From Pseudoflavonifractor sp050943825 (GTDB taxonomy: Bacteria > Bacillota > Clostridia > Oscillospirales > Oscillospiraceae): 64,000 nucleotides of DNA. Positions within the stretch are counted from its first letter, which is position 1, and each line of letters starts with the position of its first letter. Made by a program: the position numbers and the translations under genes. Below the pieces are notes generated by a model. The model worked only from the letters and a program-made list of their open reading frames with translations, did no database searches and was not told the DNA's origin. The stretch spans positions 1-64,000 of the forward strand of contig NZ_JBMNPX010000002.1 of the NCBI RefSeq assembly GCF_050943825.1, in the 5' to 3' direction. Shown here piece after piece: positions 33,246 through 41,119 of this stretch.

Positions 33246-35165
33246 TTAGTTGCCGCTGACGTAGGAGGAGATCTCCTTGGCAGCCCAGGTGCCGCTGGCC
33301 ATGGCCAGGCCCAGGGCGGCGCCCTCGTTGGAGTAGTAGGGGGCGGTGTACATGCTGCCCGCATCCACACCGGCCACGTACAGGCCGGGGATGGGCTCGT
33401 TGTCGGCGGTGAGAGCGCGCAGGTGGCTGTCCACCTTCACGCCGCCCAGAGTGCCCCAGGCGCTGGGCTCGTACTCAAAGACGTAGAAGGGGCCCTCGCT
33501 GACAGGAGTGAGGAACACAGGGTCCTTGTAGAACTGGGTGTCCTTGCCGGCCTCGCACATGGCGTTGTACTCAGCCACGGTCTCGGGCAGATGCTCCAGG
33601 CCGGTGATCTCAGCCAGCTCCTCAATGGTGTCGGCCTTCCAGGCCCAGCCCTGGTCAATGGCCTCCTGCAGCTGAGCCTCGTTCTGGTCCAGCACCTTGT
33701 CGGCCAGGGTCATCTTGCCCACGTACCAGCTCTCAGGGCTGCCCAGGTAGCTGTAAATGCCCTCCTCACGGCAGGCGTCAAAGTAGGCCTGGTCGATAAC
33801 GGAGTAGTACAGGCCCTCGCGCAGGGTGGCCTCGCCGCCCTCGGACAGGGCCATGGTGGCGATGGTCTCCTCGTTGAAGAAGCGCTCGCCCTCACGGTTG
33901 ACCATCAGGCCGCCGTACACGGCGTAGGTCAGGTTCTGGGTGTTGCGGTTCCAGGCGCCTGCCTTCTGGTTGGAGCCGGTGAACTCATTGGCGATGATGG
34001 ACCAGTTGCGGTCCAGAATGCCGCCGGCATTGACCACCATATTGATACCCGCACCGTCGGACAGGGTGTTGCCCAGGGGGTTGACGGTCACATTGCCGAA
34101 GTGCTCGTGGATCATGTCCTCGTTGCCCAGATAGCCGCCGGTGCACACCAGGACGGCCTTGGCACGGACCTCCACGGTGACGCCGCCGGGCTGGCTGGCC
34201 AGCACGCCCACAGCGGTGCCGTTCTCCATGATGACCTCCTCACCGGTGGTCTCCAGCAGGAACTGGCCGCCATTGGCCTCCACCTCGGCACGGAGGGGGG
34301 CAAAGCGCTCTTCACCCTTCACGTCAAAGCCGTGGCGGGCGCGGAAGCCGGCGCCGTAGTTGTCGGGCCGCAGGTAGATACCCACACCCAGCTCCACCAT
34401 GGTGTTGATGGTCTCGCCGGAGACGGACAGCACGTTGCGCAGCAGGGCAGCGTTGGACAGGGAGTGGCTGTAATCGTACATGTAGTTGAACAGGGTCTCC
34501 ACGGACACATCCTGGCCCTCCTGCTCCTGGATCACAGTCTCGCAGGCGCTGGGGCCGCCGGCCACGGCACCGTTGGACACGCCGATGCTGGCGCCCTTTT
34601 CCAGGACGATGACCTTCAGGCCGGACTGGGCGGCCTCAACGGCGGCGTTCATACCGGCCGCACCGGCGCCCACGATGACCACGTCGGCCTCGTAGCTGAC
34701 GGTCTCGCCGGAGCCCTCACTCTCAGCGGGGGTCTGGAGGGCAGCCACGTCGCCGCCGGCCTGGGTGACGCAGTCGGCCACGGCGGTCAGAATGGCCTCG
34801 CTGGTGATGGTGGCGCCGGCCACCGTGTCCACGGCCAGGGTCTGACCCTCCACCACGGCCTCGGGGATGCGCTCCAGGGCGGGGTCAGCCAGACCGGCGG
34901 TCTCCTGGTGCTCGGTGACAGTGACGCTCTCAATGGCGGTATCGCTGAACACAACCTCCACGGTCACGTCGCCGTTCTTGCCGACGGCGGAGGCAGTGTA
35001 GGTGCCGGCGGTGTAGGCGGCACTGGCAGCGGGGGTGTTCTCCGGGCTGGCGGAGACGCTGGGAGCAGGGGTGCCGCTCTCCCCGGTCTGGGGATTGGAG
35101 CAGGCGGCCAGGGACAGGACCATGGCGCCGCTCAGCAGCAGGCTGACAAGCTTCTTGACGTTCAT
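33246..35165 (-). CDS. Exported flavoprotein reductase (FMN-binding + fumarate-reductase-type FAD domain), lipoprotein
   Basis: The 639-aa product starts at ATG 35165 and has a lipoprotein signal (lipobox LSLAAC, Cys about residue 22) and a Ser/Pro/Thr linker. An FMN-binding domain follows (about 50-135) with DTVAGATITS, the type of site to which ApbE attaches FMN covalently. Then comes a flavocytochrome-c/fumarate-reductase FAD domain from about residue 160 (ADVVIVGAGAAGMNAAVEAA, GYLGNEDMI, FNEETIATMALSEGG). Relatives reduce fumarate, urocanate or cinnamate-type acceptors outside the cytoplasm. No apbE gene is nearby. A MerR-type promoter lies upstream. Confidence 0.9.
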   Translation of the reverse strand: MNVKKLVSLLLSGAMVLSLAACSNPQTGESGTPAPSVSASPENTPAASAAYTAGTYTASAVGKNGDVTVEVVFSDTAIESVTVTEHQETAGLADPALERIPEAVVEGQTLAVDTVAGATITSEAILTAVADCVTQAGGDVAALQTPAESEGSGETVSYEADVVIVGAGAAGMNAAVEAAQSGLKVIVLEKGASIGVSNGAVAGGPSACETVIQEQEGQDVSVETLFNYMYDYSHSLSNAALLRNVLSVSGETINTMVELGVGIYLRPDNYGAGFRARHGFDVKGEERFAPLRAEVEANGGQFLLETTGEEVIMENGTAVGVLASQPGGVTVEVRAKAVLVCTGGYLGNEDMIHEHFGNVTVNPLGNTLSDGAGINMVVNAGGILDRNWSIIANEFTGSNQKAGAWNRNTQNLTYAVYGGLMVNREGERFFNEETIATMALSEGGEATLREGLYYSVIDQAYFDACREEGIYSYLGSPESWYVGKMTLADKVLDQNEAQLQEAIDQGWAWKADTIEELAEITGLEHLPETVAEYNAMCEAGKDTQFYKDPVFLTPVSEGPFYVFEYEPSAWGTLGGVKVDSHLRALTADNEPIPGLYVAGVDAGSMYTAPYYSNEGAALGLAMASGTWAAKEISSYVSGN

Positions 35166-35225
35166 TGGTTCATTCTCTCCTCTTTTTCTTCCCAAAAATA
35201 ATTTGTGAAGTTCTTAACGGGAGAG

Positions 35226-35256
35226 AGTATAAAGCCGGGTGTAACACCCAAGTCAA
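35226..35256 (-). promoter_or_regulatory. MerR-type promoter with 19-bp spacer and central dyad
   Basis: On the minus strand TTGACT (35256-35251) and TATACT (35231-35226) are 19 bp apart, too long for normal recognition. The perfect dyad GGGTGT-T-ACACCC (35249-35237, minus-strand reading) sits inside the spacer. This is the classic layout of promoters twisted open by an activated MerR protein. A MerR-family gene lies immediately upstream on the same strand. Confidence 0.85.
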
Positions 35257-35274
35257 GAGGAAAACGAAAAAAAT

Positions 35275-36105
35275 TTAACAATCTTCTGCAAAATTTTCCT
35301 CTGCCCGCAGGGCAACCGGCAGGAAGATCATCCGGTAGGCGGTGCGCTCGCCCTGCTCCACGGAGGTGACGGGCACCTGGCAGAGGATGTCATCCTCCAG
35401 AGCTCTGCCGTCCTCCCGCAGAAAGCGGGCCAGGGGGACAAAGGCCTCCCGGCTCACCAGGCAGGAGGCGGAATGGAGCTCAGGCAGCCGGAGGCAGGGC
35501 CGGGGCGGGAAATAGCGCATCTCCTCCACCGGCCAGCCCTCCGAACGGTCCTCCCGGATGGCAAGGCCCCACTGGAAGCGGAACTCCTCCCCCTCAGTAA
35601 AGGAATTCCGGTCAATAACCAGCAACCGCTCAGAGTAGGGAAGCTCCTCCAGCAGGCGGCGGGCCAGCTGCTTCTGCCGCTCAGTCTGCCGGAACTCCTC
35701 CTGGGTGGACTGGGCCAGAAAGTAGTACCCGGGACGCATGCAGGGGGTGGGGACAACTGGGAGAGAGAAGTTCTCCAGCAGGGCGGCGTACTCCTCTACT
35801 GCCGGGATCAGCCGCTCCAGCCGGGAGAGCTCCTCACGCAGCCCGCTGATCCGGTCCTCCAGGGCGGTGCGGAGGTCCGCCAGAGAGGCGCTGCTGAGCA
35901 GAGTGCCGGTCTGGCGGACGGAAAAGCCCATATTCCGCAGGGTCATGGAGCTGACCACCCGGCCGCCGTCATAGATGTCGTAGTACCGGTAGCGGGACTG
36001 AGGGTCGCGATGGGGAGCCAGCAGGCCGTGCTCCTCGTACAGCTTCAGCAGATCGGCCGAGACCCCCATCTCCTTTGCCAGACTGCTTACTTTGTATTTT
36101 TTCAT
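35275..36105 (-). CDS. MerR-family transcriptional regulator
   Basis: The 276-aa product has the MerR winged helix (KKYKVSSLAKEMGVSADLLK, then LLAPHRDPQSRYRYYDIYDG) and a coiled-coil linker (LEDRISGLREELSRLERLIP). A C-terminal effector domain of about 150 residues resembles the GyrI-like ligand domains of BmrR/TipA-type regulators. It likely senses an organic ligand rather than a metal, as it lacks a Cys-rich metal loop. Its gene ends just before the 19-bp-spacer promoter, so its target is probably the flavoprotein gene downstream. Confidence 0.88.
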   Translation of the reverse strand: MKKYKVSSLAKEMGVSADLLKLYEEHGLLAPHRDPQSRYRYYDIYDGGRVVSSMTLRNMGFSVRQTGTLLSSASLADLRTALEDRISGLREELSRLERLIPAVEEYAALLENFSLPVVPTPCMRPGYYFLAQSTQEEFRQTERQKQLARRLLEELPYSERLLVIDRNSFTEGEEFRFQWGLAIREDRSEGWPVEEMRYFPPRPCLRLPELHSASCLVSREAFVPLARFLREDGRALEDDILCQVPVTSVEQGERTAYRMIFLPVALRAEENFAEDC

Positions 36106-36171
36106 GGCTGCCGCCGCCTTTCCATCTGTGTTTTTCGGGTGGCCGCTGTCATGGCCTCGGGCCGGAGGGGC

Positions 36172-37326
36172 TCACTGTCCAAACAGCGCGGCGGCTTTGG
36201 CCATGCGGTCGGACACGGGTACGTGGAAGGGACAGCGGCTCTCGCAGGCGCCGCAGGCGAGACACTCGGCGGCGTGGTGGTCCAGGGCGGCGTAGTGGGC
36301 ACGGACAGTGGGAGGCACTTCGTCCCCCGCCAGGGCCAGGTCCAGCAGCTTGTTCACCTGGGCTACGTCCAGATGGACTGGGCAGGGCAGGCAGTGGTTG
36401 CAGTACATGCACCGGCCCTGAGCGCCCGCGTAGAGGGAGACGGAGGAGAGGACGGACGCGTAGTCCTTGGCGGCCTCGCCGGCGGTCTCATAGGCCACGG
36501 CCTGGCGCACCTGCTCCACCGAGCGGCAGCCGATGAGGGTGGAGGCCACCGCGGGGCGGGTGAGGGCGTAGTGGATGCACTGAATGGGAGTGAGTGCCGC
36601 GCCGAAGGGGGAGGACTCCGCCCGCAGCAGGGTACCGGCGGCGTAGGTCTTCATGGTAGTGATGCCCACGCCCCTGGCCTCGCACAGACGGTACAGGGCC
36701 TCCCGGGCCGGGTCCATGCTGGAGAGCACCACTCCCTTGGGGCCGTCGGGGCCCAGCAGGCTGGTCAGCTCGGTGCCCTCGGGGGCCAGGTCAAAGACCG
36801 GGTTGACGCTGAACATGAGCACCTCCACCCAGCCGTCCTCCACGGCCCGGCGGGCGGCGGAGGGCTCATGGGAGCTCAGGCCGATGTGCTTGATGATTCC
36901 CTGGGCCTTCAGCTCCTGAGCATACTCCAGCTGTCCGCTGCGCAGCAGCTCCTCGTAGCCCGACTGGGTGTCCACAAAGTGGATCATGCCGATGTCCACA
37001 TAGTCGGTGTCCAGCCGGGTGAGAAAGTCCTCAAAGAACCGCTTGCCGTCGTCCAGGTCCCGGGTGCGGCAGTACTGCCCGCCCTTCCAGGCAGAGCCGA
37101 TATGGCCCTGGAGAATCATTTTCTCCCGGCGGCCTTTCAGAGCCGCGCCCAGGTTGGTGCGCACGTTGGGCTCGGACATGAAGATGTCCAGAATATTGAT
37201 GCCCTGCTTCATGGCCTCATCCACCACGGCACAGACGGTCTCGGCGTTCTCACGCTCCAGATACTCGCCGCCCAGGCCAACCTCGCTGACCTGAAGGCCG
37301 GTGCTTCCCAAGGGACGGTATTTCAT
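36172..37326 (-). CDS. Aldo/keto reductase with two C-terminal 4Fe-4S motifs
   Basis: The 384-aa protein starts at ATG 37326 (GGAGG upstream). The N-terminal two-thirds is an aldo/keto reductase barrel (YRPLGSTGLQVSEVGLGGEY, HIGLSSHEPSAA, a C-terminal IGCRSVEQV). The last 110 residues are a ferredoxin-like domain with CMYCNHCLPCPVHL and CLACGACESRCPF, predicted to bind two 4Fe-4S clusters. Such fused proteins are common in anaerobes and probably take electrons from ferredoxin. Substrate unknown. Confidence 0.9.
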   Translation of the reverse strand: MKYRPLGSTGLQVSEVGLGGEYLERENAETVCAVVDEAMKQGINILDIFMSEPNVRTNLGAALKGRREKMILQGHIGSAWKGGQYCRTRDLDDGKRFFEDFLTRLDTDYVDIGMIHFVDTQSGYEELLRSGQLEYAQELKAQGIIKHIGLSSHEPSAARRAVEDGWVEVLMFSVNPVFDLAPEGTELTSLLGPDGPKGVVLSSMDPAREALYRLCEARGVGITTMKTYAAGTLLRAESSPFGAALTPIQCIHYALTRPAVASTLIGCRSVEQVRQAVAYETAGEAAKDYASVLSSVSLYAGAQGRCMYCNHCLPCPVHLDVAQVNKLLDLALAGDEVPPTVRAHYAALDHHAAECLACGACESRCPFHVPVSDRMAKAAALFGQ

Positions 37327-37400
37327 ATGGGGACCCCTCCTGTCGGTTGTCGTTATTTCCATTATAATACCCGCCGGGAGAGGCCGCAAGATGGACCGTG

Positions 37401-38414
37401 TCAGAGCATCAGGAACAGCCGGGCGGCGGCAAAGCCCAGGAGGGCGCAGCCGGGAAAGGTGAGCACCCAGGCCAGAACCATGGCCCCGATGGGCCGGGGG
37501 TCGCCGCCCTGTCCCGCACCCAGAATGGCGGCGGTCTTGACGTGGGTGGTGGACACAGGCAGACCCAGCAGGGTGCACAGCAGCAGGCAGATGCCGCCGC
37601 CCAGGTCGGCGGCCAGGCCGGTTCTGGGGGTGAGGGGGGCGGCCCGGCCCAGAGACGCCACAATCCGCTTTCCGCCAAGAGCGGTGCCCAGGGCCATCAC
37701 GCCCCCGCAGAGGAGGGAGAGCCACAGTGGGAGGGGGAAGGTCTCCCAGTCCTGCCGCCCCTGGGCCAGGGCCGCACCCAGGAGAAAGACACCCATAAAC
37801 TTCTGCCCGTCCTGGGCGCCGTGGAGAAAGGCCATGGCCCCGGCGGCCCAGATCTGCCCCCTGGCCAGGCGGGCGGGGGACGCCTTCACCCGCGCCATCC
37901 GCCTGGCTGCAGACCGGCCCAGGGCGGCCCCCAGGGCCACAGACAGGAACAGCCCCGCCGCCACCCGCAGCCAGGGGCCGGAGCGCAGGTTGGACAGCCC
38001 GCCGGGCAGCGCCGCAGCTGCCCCAGACAGCCCCGCCGCCAGGGCATGGCTCTCACTGGTGGGGATGCCGAGCCGCCAGGCCAGAACCGCCCAGCACACA
38101 ATGGCCGCCATGGCGGCGCACAGGGCGGTCAGGGCGCCCGAGGTGCTCCGGCCGAAATCGGCAATGGAGAAGATGGTCTCAGACACCGCCCCGCCGGCTG
38201 CCGCCGCCCACAGGCTTCCCAGCAGGTTGCAGGCCGCCGCCAGCCAGGCGGCCCGCCGGAAGGGCAGGGCCCCGGATACCACCGCCGAGGCGATGGCGTT
38301 GGGCGCGTCGGTCCAGCCGTTGACCAGGATAACGGCCAGCAGCAGAAGCACCGTGACCGCCAGGGCGGGGCTGGCGGCGGTGTGGCGGAGAAAGTCGAAA
38401 AAGGACAGGGGCAT
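37401..38414 (-). CDS. PiT-family inorganic phosphate transporter
   Basis: The 337-aa membrane protein starts at ATG 38414, 7 nt from GGAGG. It has about 10 helices and the duplicated PiT signature: NGWTDAPNAIASAVVSGALP near the N-terminus and GLPVSTTHVKTAAILGAG near the C-terminus. It would import phosphate with H+ or Na+. No PhoU-like regulator gene is adjacent, but a Na/Pi symporter with PhoU domain is at 50-52 kb. Confidence 0.88.
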   Translation of the reverse strand: MPLSFFDFLRHTAASPALAVTVLLLLAVILVNGWTDAPNAIASAVVSGALPFRRAAWLAAACNLLGSLWAAAAGGAVSETIFSIADFGRSTSGALTALCAAMAAIVCWAVLAWRLGIPTSESHALAAGLSGAAAALPGGLSNLRSGPWLRVAAGLFLSVALGAALGRSAARRMARVKASPARLARGQIWAAGAMAFLHGAQDGQKFMGVFLLGAALAQGRQDWETFPLPLWLSLLCGGVMALGTALGGKRIVASLGRAAPLTPRTGLAADLGGGICLLLCTLLGLPVSTTHVKTAAILGAGQGGDPRPIGAMVLAWVLTFPGCALLGFAAARLFLML

Positions 38415-38563
38415 GGACCCACCTCCCGGCATACTATGGGAAAGTGTACGGTCCGCAGCGGGAAAATAGCACTCCTCAGACGGAAGGAGAGGGGAAATTG
38501 CTCAAAAGCAACGGCTGTCGGAACGGCTTGAACTTGTCCATTCCTACGAAATAAAAATAACGC

Positions 38564-38659
38564 TTACGAGGGGAGAAAAAACACGCTATAATCAAAAGCA
38601 ATGAATGGTAGTCGCAGTGAGCGGAAGCAGCGAGACGAAAGTTTCGCTGCTTCTTTTTT
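38564..38659 (+). promoter_or_regulatory. Promoter and leader terminator upstream of the DUF2798 gene
   Basis: TTACGA, 17-bp spacer, TATAAT (38564-38592) give a start near 38600. A 10-bp perfect hairpin (GAAGCAGCGA / TCGCTGCTTC) followed by six T lies at 38624-38659, about 100 bp before the gene. An ATG at 38601 opens a frame that runs through the hairpin and in frame into the DUF2798 start. This is a candidate attenuator; it could also be a terminator of a short RNA. The rest of the 348-bp gap (38415-38563) contains no visible feature. Confidence 0.55.
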
Positions 38660-38762
38660 GCTGTGCAGGAGCATAGCAAAATTGGCCCTGTGTCGCTTTC
38701 AGCGGCGCGGCCATGAATCAAAGCGCTGCCATCAGCATGTATTTTATGGGAGGAGCATTTCA

Positions 38763-39227
38763 ATGCCGAAAACGAAACTGGAAAATGTGGTCTTTACCAT
38801 TATTATGGCCGTCATTATGGTCTACGGGATGATCGTCTACAACGTGGCCCTGAACACCGGCGGCGTCACCAACGCCACCTTTGTCATGGCCCTCCACGAG
38901 CTGCCCATCATGGCGCCCATCGCTTTTGTGCTGGAGTTCTTTGTGGTGGAGAAGCTGGCCACCCGGCTGGCCTTCAGCTTCATGCGCCCCACCGACCGCC
39001 CGCAGCTGATTACCTACGCCATCTCCGTCATGATCGTGTGCATCATGTGCCCCACCATGAGCCTTATCGCCACTCTGCTCTTCAAGGAGCCCAGCTTCGG
39101 CACCTGGATTCATACCTTCGGCTGCAATATGCCCATGGCCATGCTGTGGCAGATGCTCTACTGTGGCCCCCTGGTCCGGCTGATTTTCCGGACCCTGTTC
39201 CGCCGGCAGCCGGCAGAGGCAAAGTAA
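38763..39227 (+). CDS. DUF2798-type membrane protein
   Basis: The 154-aa product begins at ATG 38763 (GGGAGGAG upstream). It is predicted to have four membrane helices in two similar halves, each with a polar motif (MALHELPIMAPIAFVLEFFV and FGCNMPMAMLWQMLYCGPLV), as in DUF2798. Its function is unknown. Preceded by a possible attenuator. Confidence 0.75.
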   Translation: MPKTKLENVVFTIIMAVIMVYGMIVYNVALNTGGVTNATFVMALHELPIMAPIAFVLEFFVVEKLATRLAFSFMRPTDRPQLITYAISVMIVCIMCPTMSLIATLLFKEPSFGTWIHTFGCNMPMAMLWQMLYCGPLVRLIFRTLFRRQPAEAK

Positions 39228-39243
39228 TATCCTTCAAAAGGCC

Positions 39244-39277
39244 GAGACCCGCGCCGTCCATGGACGGTGCGGGTCTC
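39244..39277. terminator. Hairpin after the DUF2798 gene
   Basis: A 17-bp stem with one G-T pair and no loop (GAGACCCGC...GCGGGTCTC) lies 17 bp after the stop. The T run is weak. Confidence 0.6.
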
Positions 39278-39381
39278 ATGTGCTATTCTGAGAAAAATAT
39301 CGGAGAAAAGCGTCACGTTTCTTCTTGCCCAGGTGTATAAAGGGTGAACGCGTTCCAAACGGATACAGAGGAGGGGAGAGC

Positions 39382-39879
39382 ATGGCAGAAAAAGCGGAGG
39401 AGCTGGCCCGACGGCTGGTGGAGACCTACTCCAACCAGCTGCTGCGGGTGGCCTACTCCATTCTCAACTCCGTGCCGGACGCCCAGGACGTGTGCCAGGA
39501 GGTGCTGCTCAAGCGGCTGGAGTATGACGGCGTCTTTGACAGCCCGGCCCACGAGCGGGCCTGGCTGGTGAAGGTGACGGTGAACCAGTGCCGCAATCTG
39601 CGCCGCAGCCCCTGGCGCAGCCGGACCGTGGCGCTGGAGGAACTGGCGGAGCAGGCGGCCTTTCAGCCCCAGGAGGGCGGCGTGCTGGAGGAGGTCCAGA
39701 AGCTGCCCGCCAAGTACCGGGAGGTGCTGGTGCTCTACTACTACATGGGCTACGACACCAATGAGATCGGCGCGCTGCTGGGCCTCCGGCCCGAGGCGGT
39801 GCGGGCCCGGATGAAGCGGGCCAGAGACAAGCTGAAAACAGAACTGGAGGGACAGGGCTATGACACAATATCAGGATGA
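39382..39879 (+). CDS. Sigma-70 family (ECF) sigma factor
   Basis: The 165-aa product starts at ATG 39382 (GAGGAGGGG upstream). Region 2 is VETYSNQLLRVAYSILNSVP followed by DAQDVCQEVLLKRL; region 4 is LPAKYREVLVLYYYMGYDTN followed by EIGALLGLRPEAVRARMKRA. Its last 20 nt overlap the DUF4179 gene, the usual partner of this sigma group in Firmicutes. Stimulus unknown. Confidence 0.9.
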   Translation: MAEKAEELARRLVETYSNQLLRVAYSILNSVPDAQDVCQEVLLKRLEYDGVFDSPAHERAWLVKVTVNQCRNLRRSPWRSRTVALEELAEQAAFQPQEGGVLEEVQKLPAKYREVLVLYYYMGYDTNEIGALLGLRPEAVRARMKRARDKLKTELEGQGYDTISG

Positions 39880-41059
39880 ACTGGAACAGCTGCGCTTCAC
39901 GGCAGCAGAACAGGAGGCCCTCCGGCGGGGCCTGCTGGAGAAGAGAGCGGAAAAACGGCGGGCGGTCAGGCCCCACTACCGGGGCCTTGTGGCGGCAGTG
40001 GCGGCGGTATCCCTGCTGATTGGGGCGGCTGGGGCCACCTCCCTGGCAGGGCTGTCGCCCCAGTTCCGGGAACTGTTCGGCATCGACAGTGCCGGACAGG
40101 AGGAACAGCTGGGCGCCCGGATTCTGGACCAGGTCTTTGAGGACCAGAACGGCTCCGGCGCGTCCATCACCATAAAGGAGGTGGTGGCCGACCAGGAGCG
40201 GCTCTACCTGCGCCTGGAGTTTGCCGCCCCCGAGGGCACCGTGGTGCCGGTGCCTGACCAGGCGGAGGAGGGGAAGAACCGGTGCTGGTTCAACGGCGAG
40301 ACCGGGTATGCCTGCGCCTTCTACGCCGACGAGGACTGTACCGAATCCGCAAACCCGCCTTCCGGCTGGGCCTACGGCATTGAGTACCTGGCGGACGACG
40401 ACCCCACGGACAACCGGGTGGAGCTGCTCTTCACCCTGTCCACGGAGCGGGGTTTTTCCGACAGCGCGGCCTACTGCATGCTCCGGGGCATCAGCGAGCT
40501 GGGCATGTGGGTGGACGGCCAGGCGGTGACCGTTGCGGAGGGGCTGGACATTGACGTGGTCATCCCCTTTAAGAGCGCCACTGAATACTACGCCTTCAGC
40601 GGCCGAAGCGCCGTGAAGCTGGGGGGCACCACCATGGCCGTGGTGGAGAACCTGACCGTGTCCCCCATCTCCATTACCATGGACCTGATTCTCTCTGACA
40701 GCCAGACCTATGACGGACAGAGCGTATACATCCTGCTGTCTGACGGCACCAAGGTGCAGGCTGCATTCCCGGAGAAGGCGACGGGCAGAATGGACCGCTT
40801 CCTGGACGAGAACGGCGACACCTTCTTCCGGGCGGACCACCTGTACCTGGAGCTGGAGCAGGTCATTGACGTGGCGGAAATTGCGGACATTGTGTTCGTG
40901 GGGGACAACGACGACACATCTACCCCCGGCAAGGTAGTGTATTTCCAGTTCACCCCCGGCACCTTCTGGAACGACACCTACTGGAACCAGGTCAACCGGA
41001 CCTGGAACACCGGCGGCAACACAGCAGAGGAGCCGGAGGCAGCCAGCCAGGCAGGCTGA
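39860..41059 (+). CDS. DUF4179-type membrane anti-sigma factor
   Basis: The 399-aa product has a short cytoplasmic N-terminus (about 1-40), one membrane helix (about 43-63, GLVAAVAAVSLLIGAAGATS) and a large extracytoplasmic domain resembling DUF4179 and a following Ig-like region. It overlaps the sigma gene by 20 nt with no separate ribosome site, so translation is probably coupled. It likely sequesters the sigma factor and senses an envelope signal. Confidence 0.82.
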   Translation: MTQYQDELEQLRFTAAEQEALRRGLLEKRAEKRRAVRPHYRGLVAAVAAVSLLIGAAGATSLAGLSPQFRELFGIDSAGQEEQLGARILDQVFEDQNGSGASITIKEVVADQERLYLRLEFAAPEGTVVPVPDQAEEGKNRCWFNGETGYACAFYADEDCTESANPPSGWAYGIEYLADDDPTDNRVELLFTLSTERGFSDSAAYCMLRGISELGMWVDGQAVTVAEGLDIDVVIPFKSATEYYAFSGRSAVKLGGTTMAVVENLTVSPISITMDLILSDSQTYDGQSVYILLSDGTKVQAAFPEKATGRMDRFLDENGDTFFRADHLYLELEQVIDVAEIADIVFVGDNDDTSTPGKVVYFQFTPGTFWNDTYWNQVNRTWNTGGNTAEEPEAASQAG

Positions 41060-41070
41060 GATAAAATGAA

Positions 41071-41104
41071 GCGCGCCCGGGAACCTTAGGGTTCCCGGGC
41101 GCGC
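41071..41104. terminator. Bidirectional-type terminator hairpin
   Basis: A GCGCGCCCGGGAACC stem pairs perfectly with its complement around a 4-nt loop. It is located between convergent genes (stops at 41059 and 41120). Confidence 0.8.
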
Positions 41105-41119
41105 TGTATTTTCCTGTGC

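Noticed and set aside
33423..35201. 592-codon frame antisense to the exported flavoprotein
   Set aside because: Composition is a mirror of the real gene (HGHG/LAG repeats); no start signal or family match.
35473..38469. A very long open frame (about 1000 codons) on the plus strand
   Set aside because: It lies antisense to the MerR, aldo/keto reductase and phosphate transporter genes, has no family features, and arises from the GC-rich third codon positions of the real genes.
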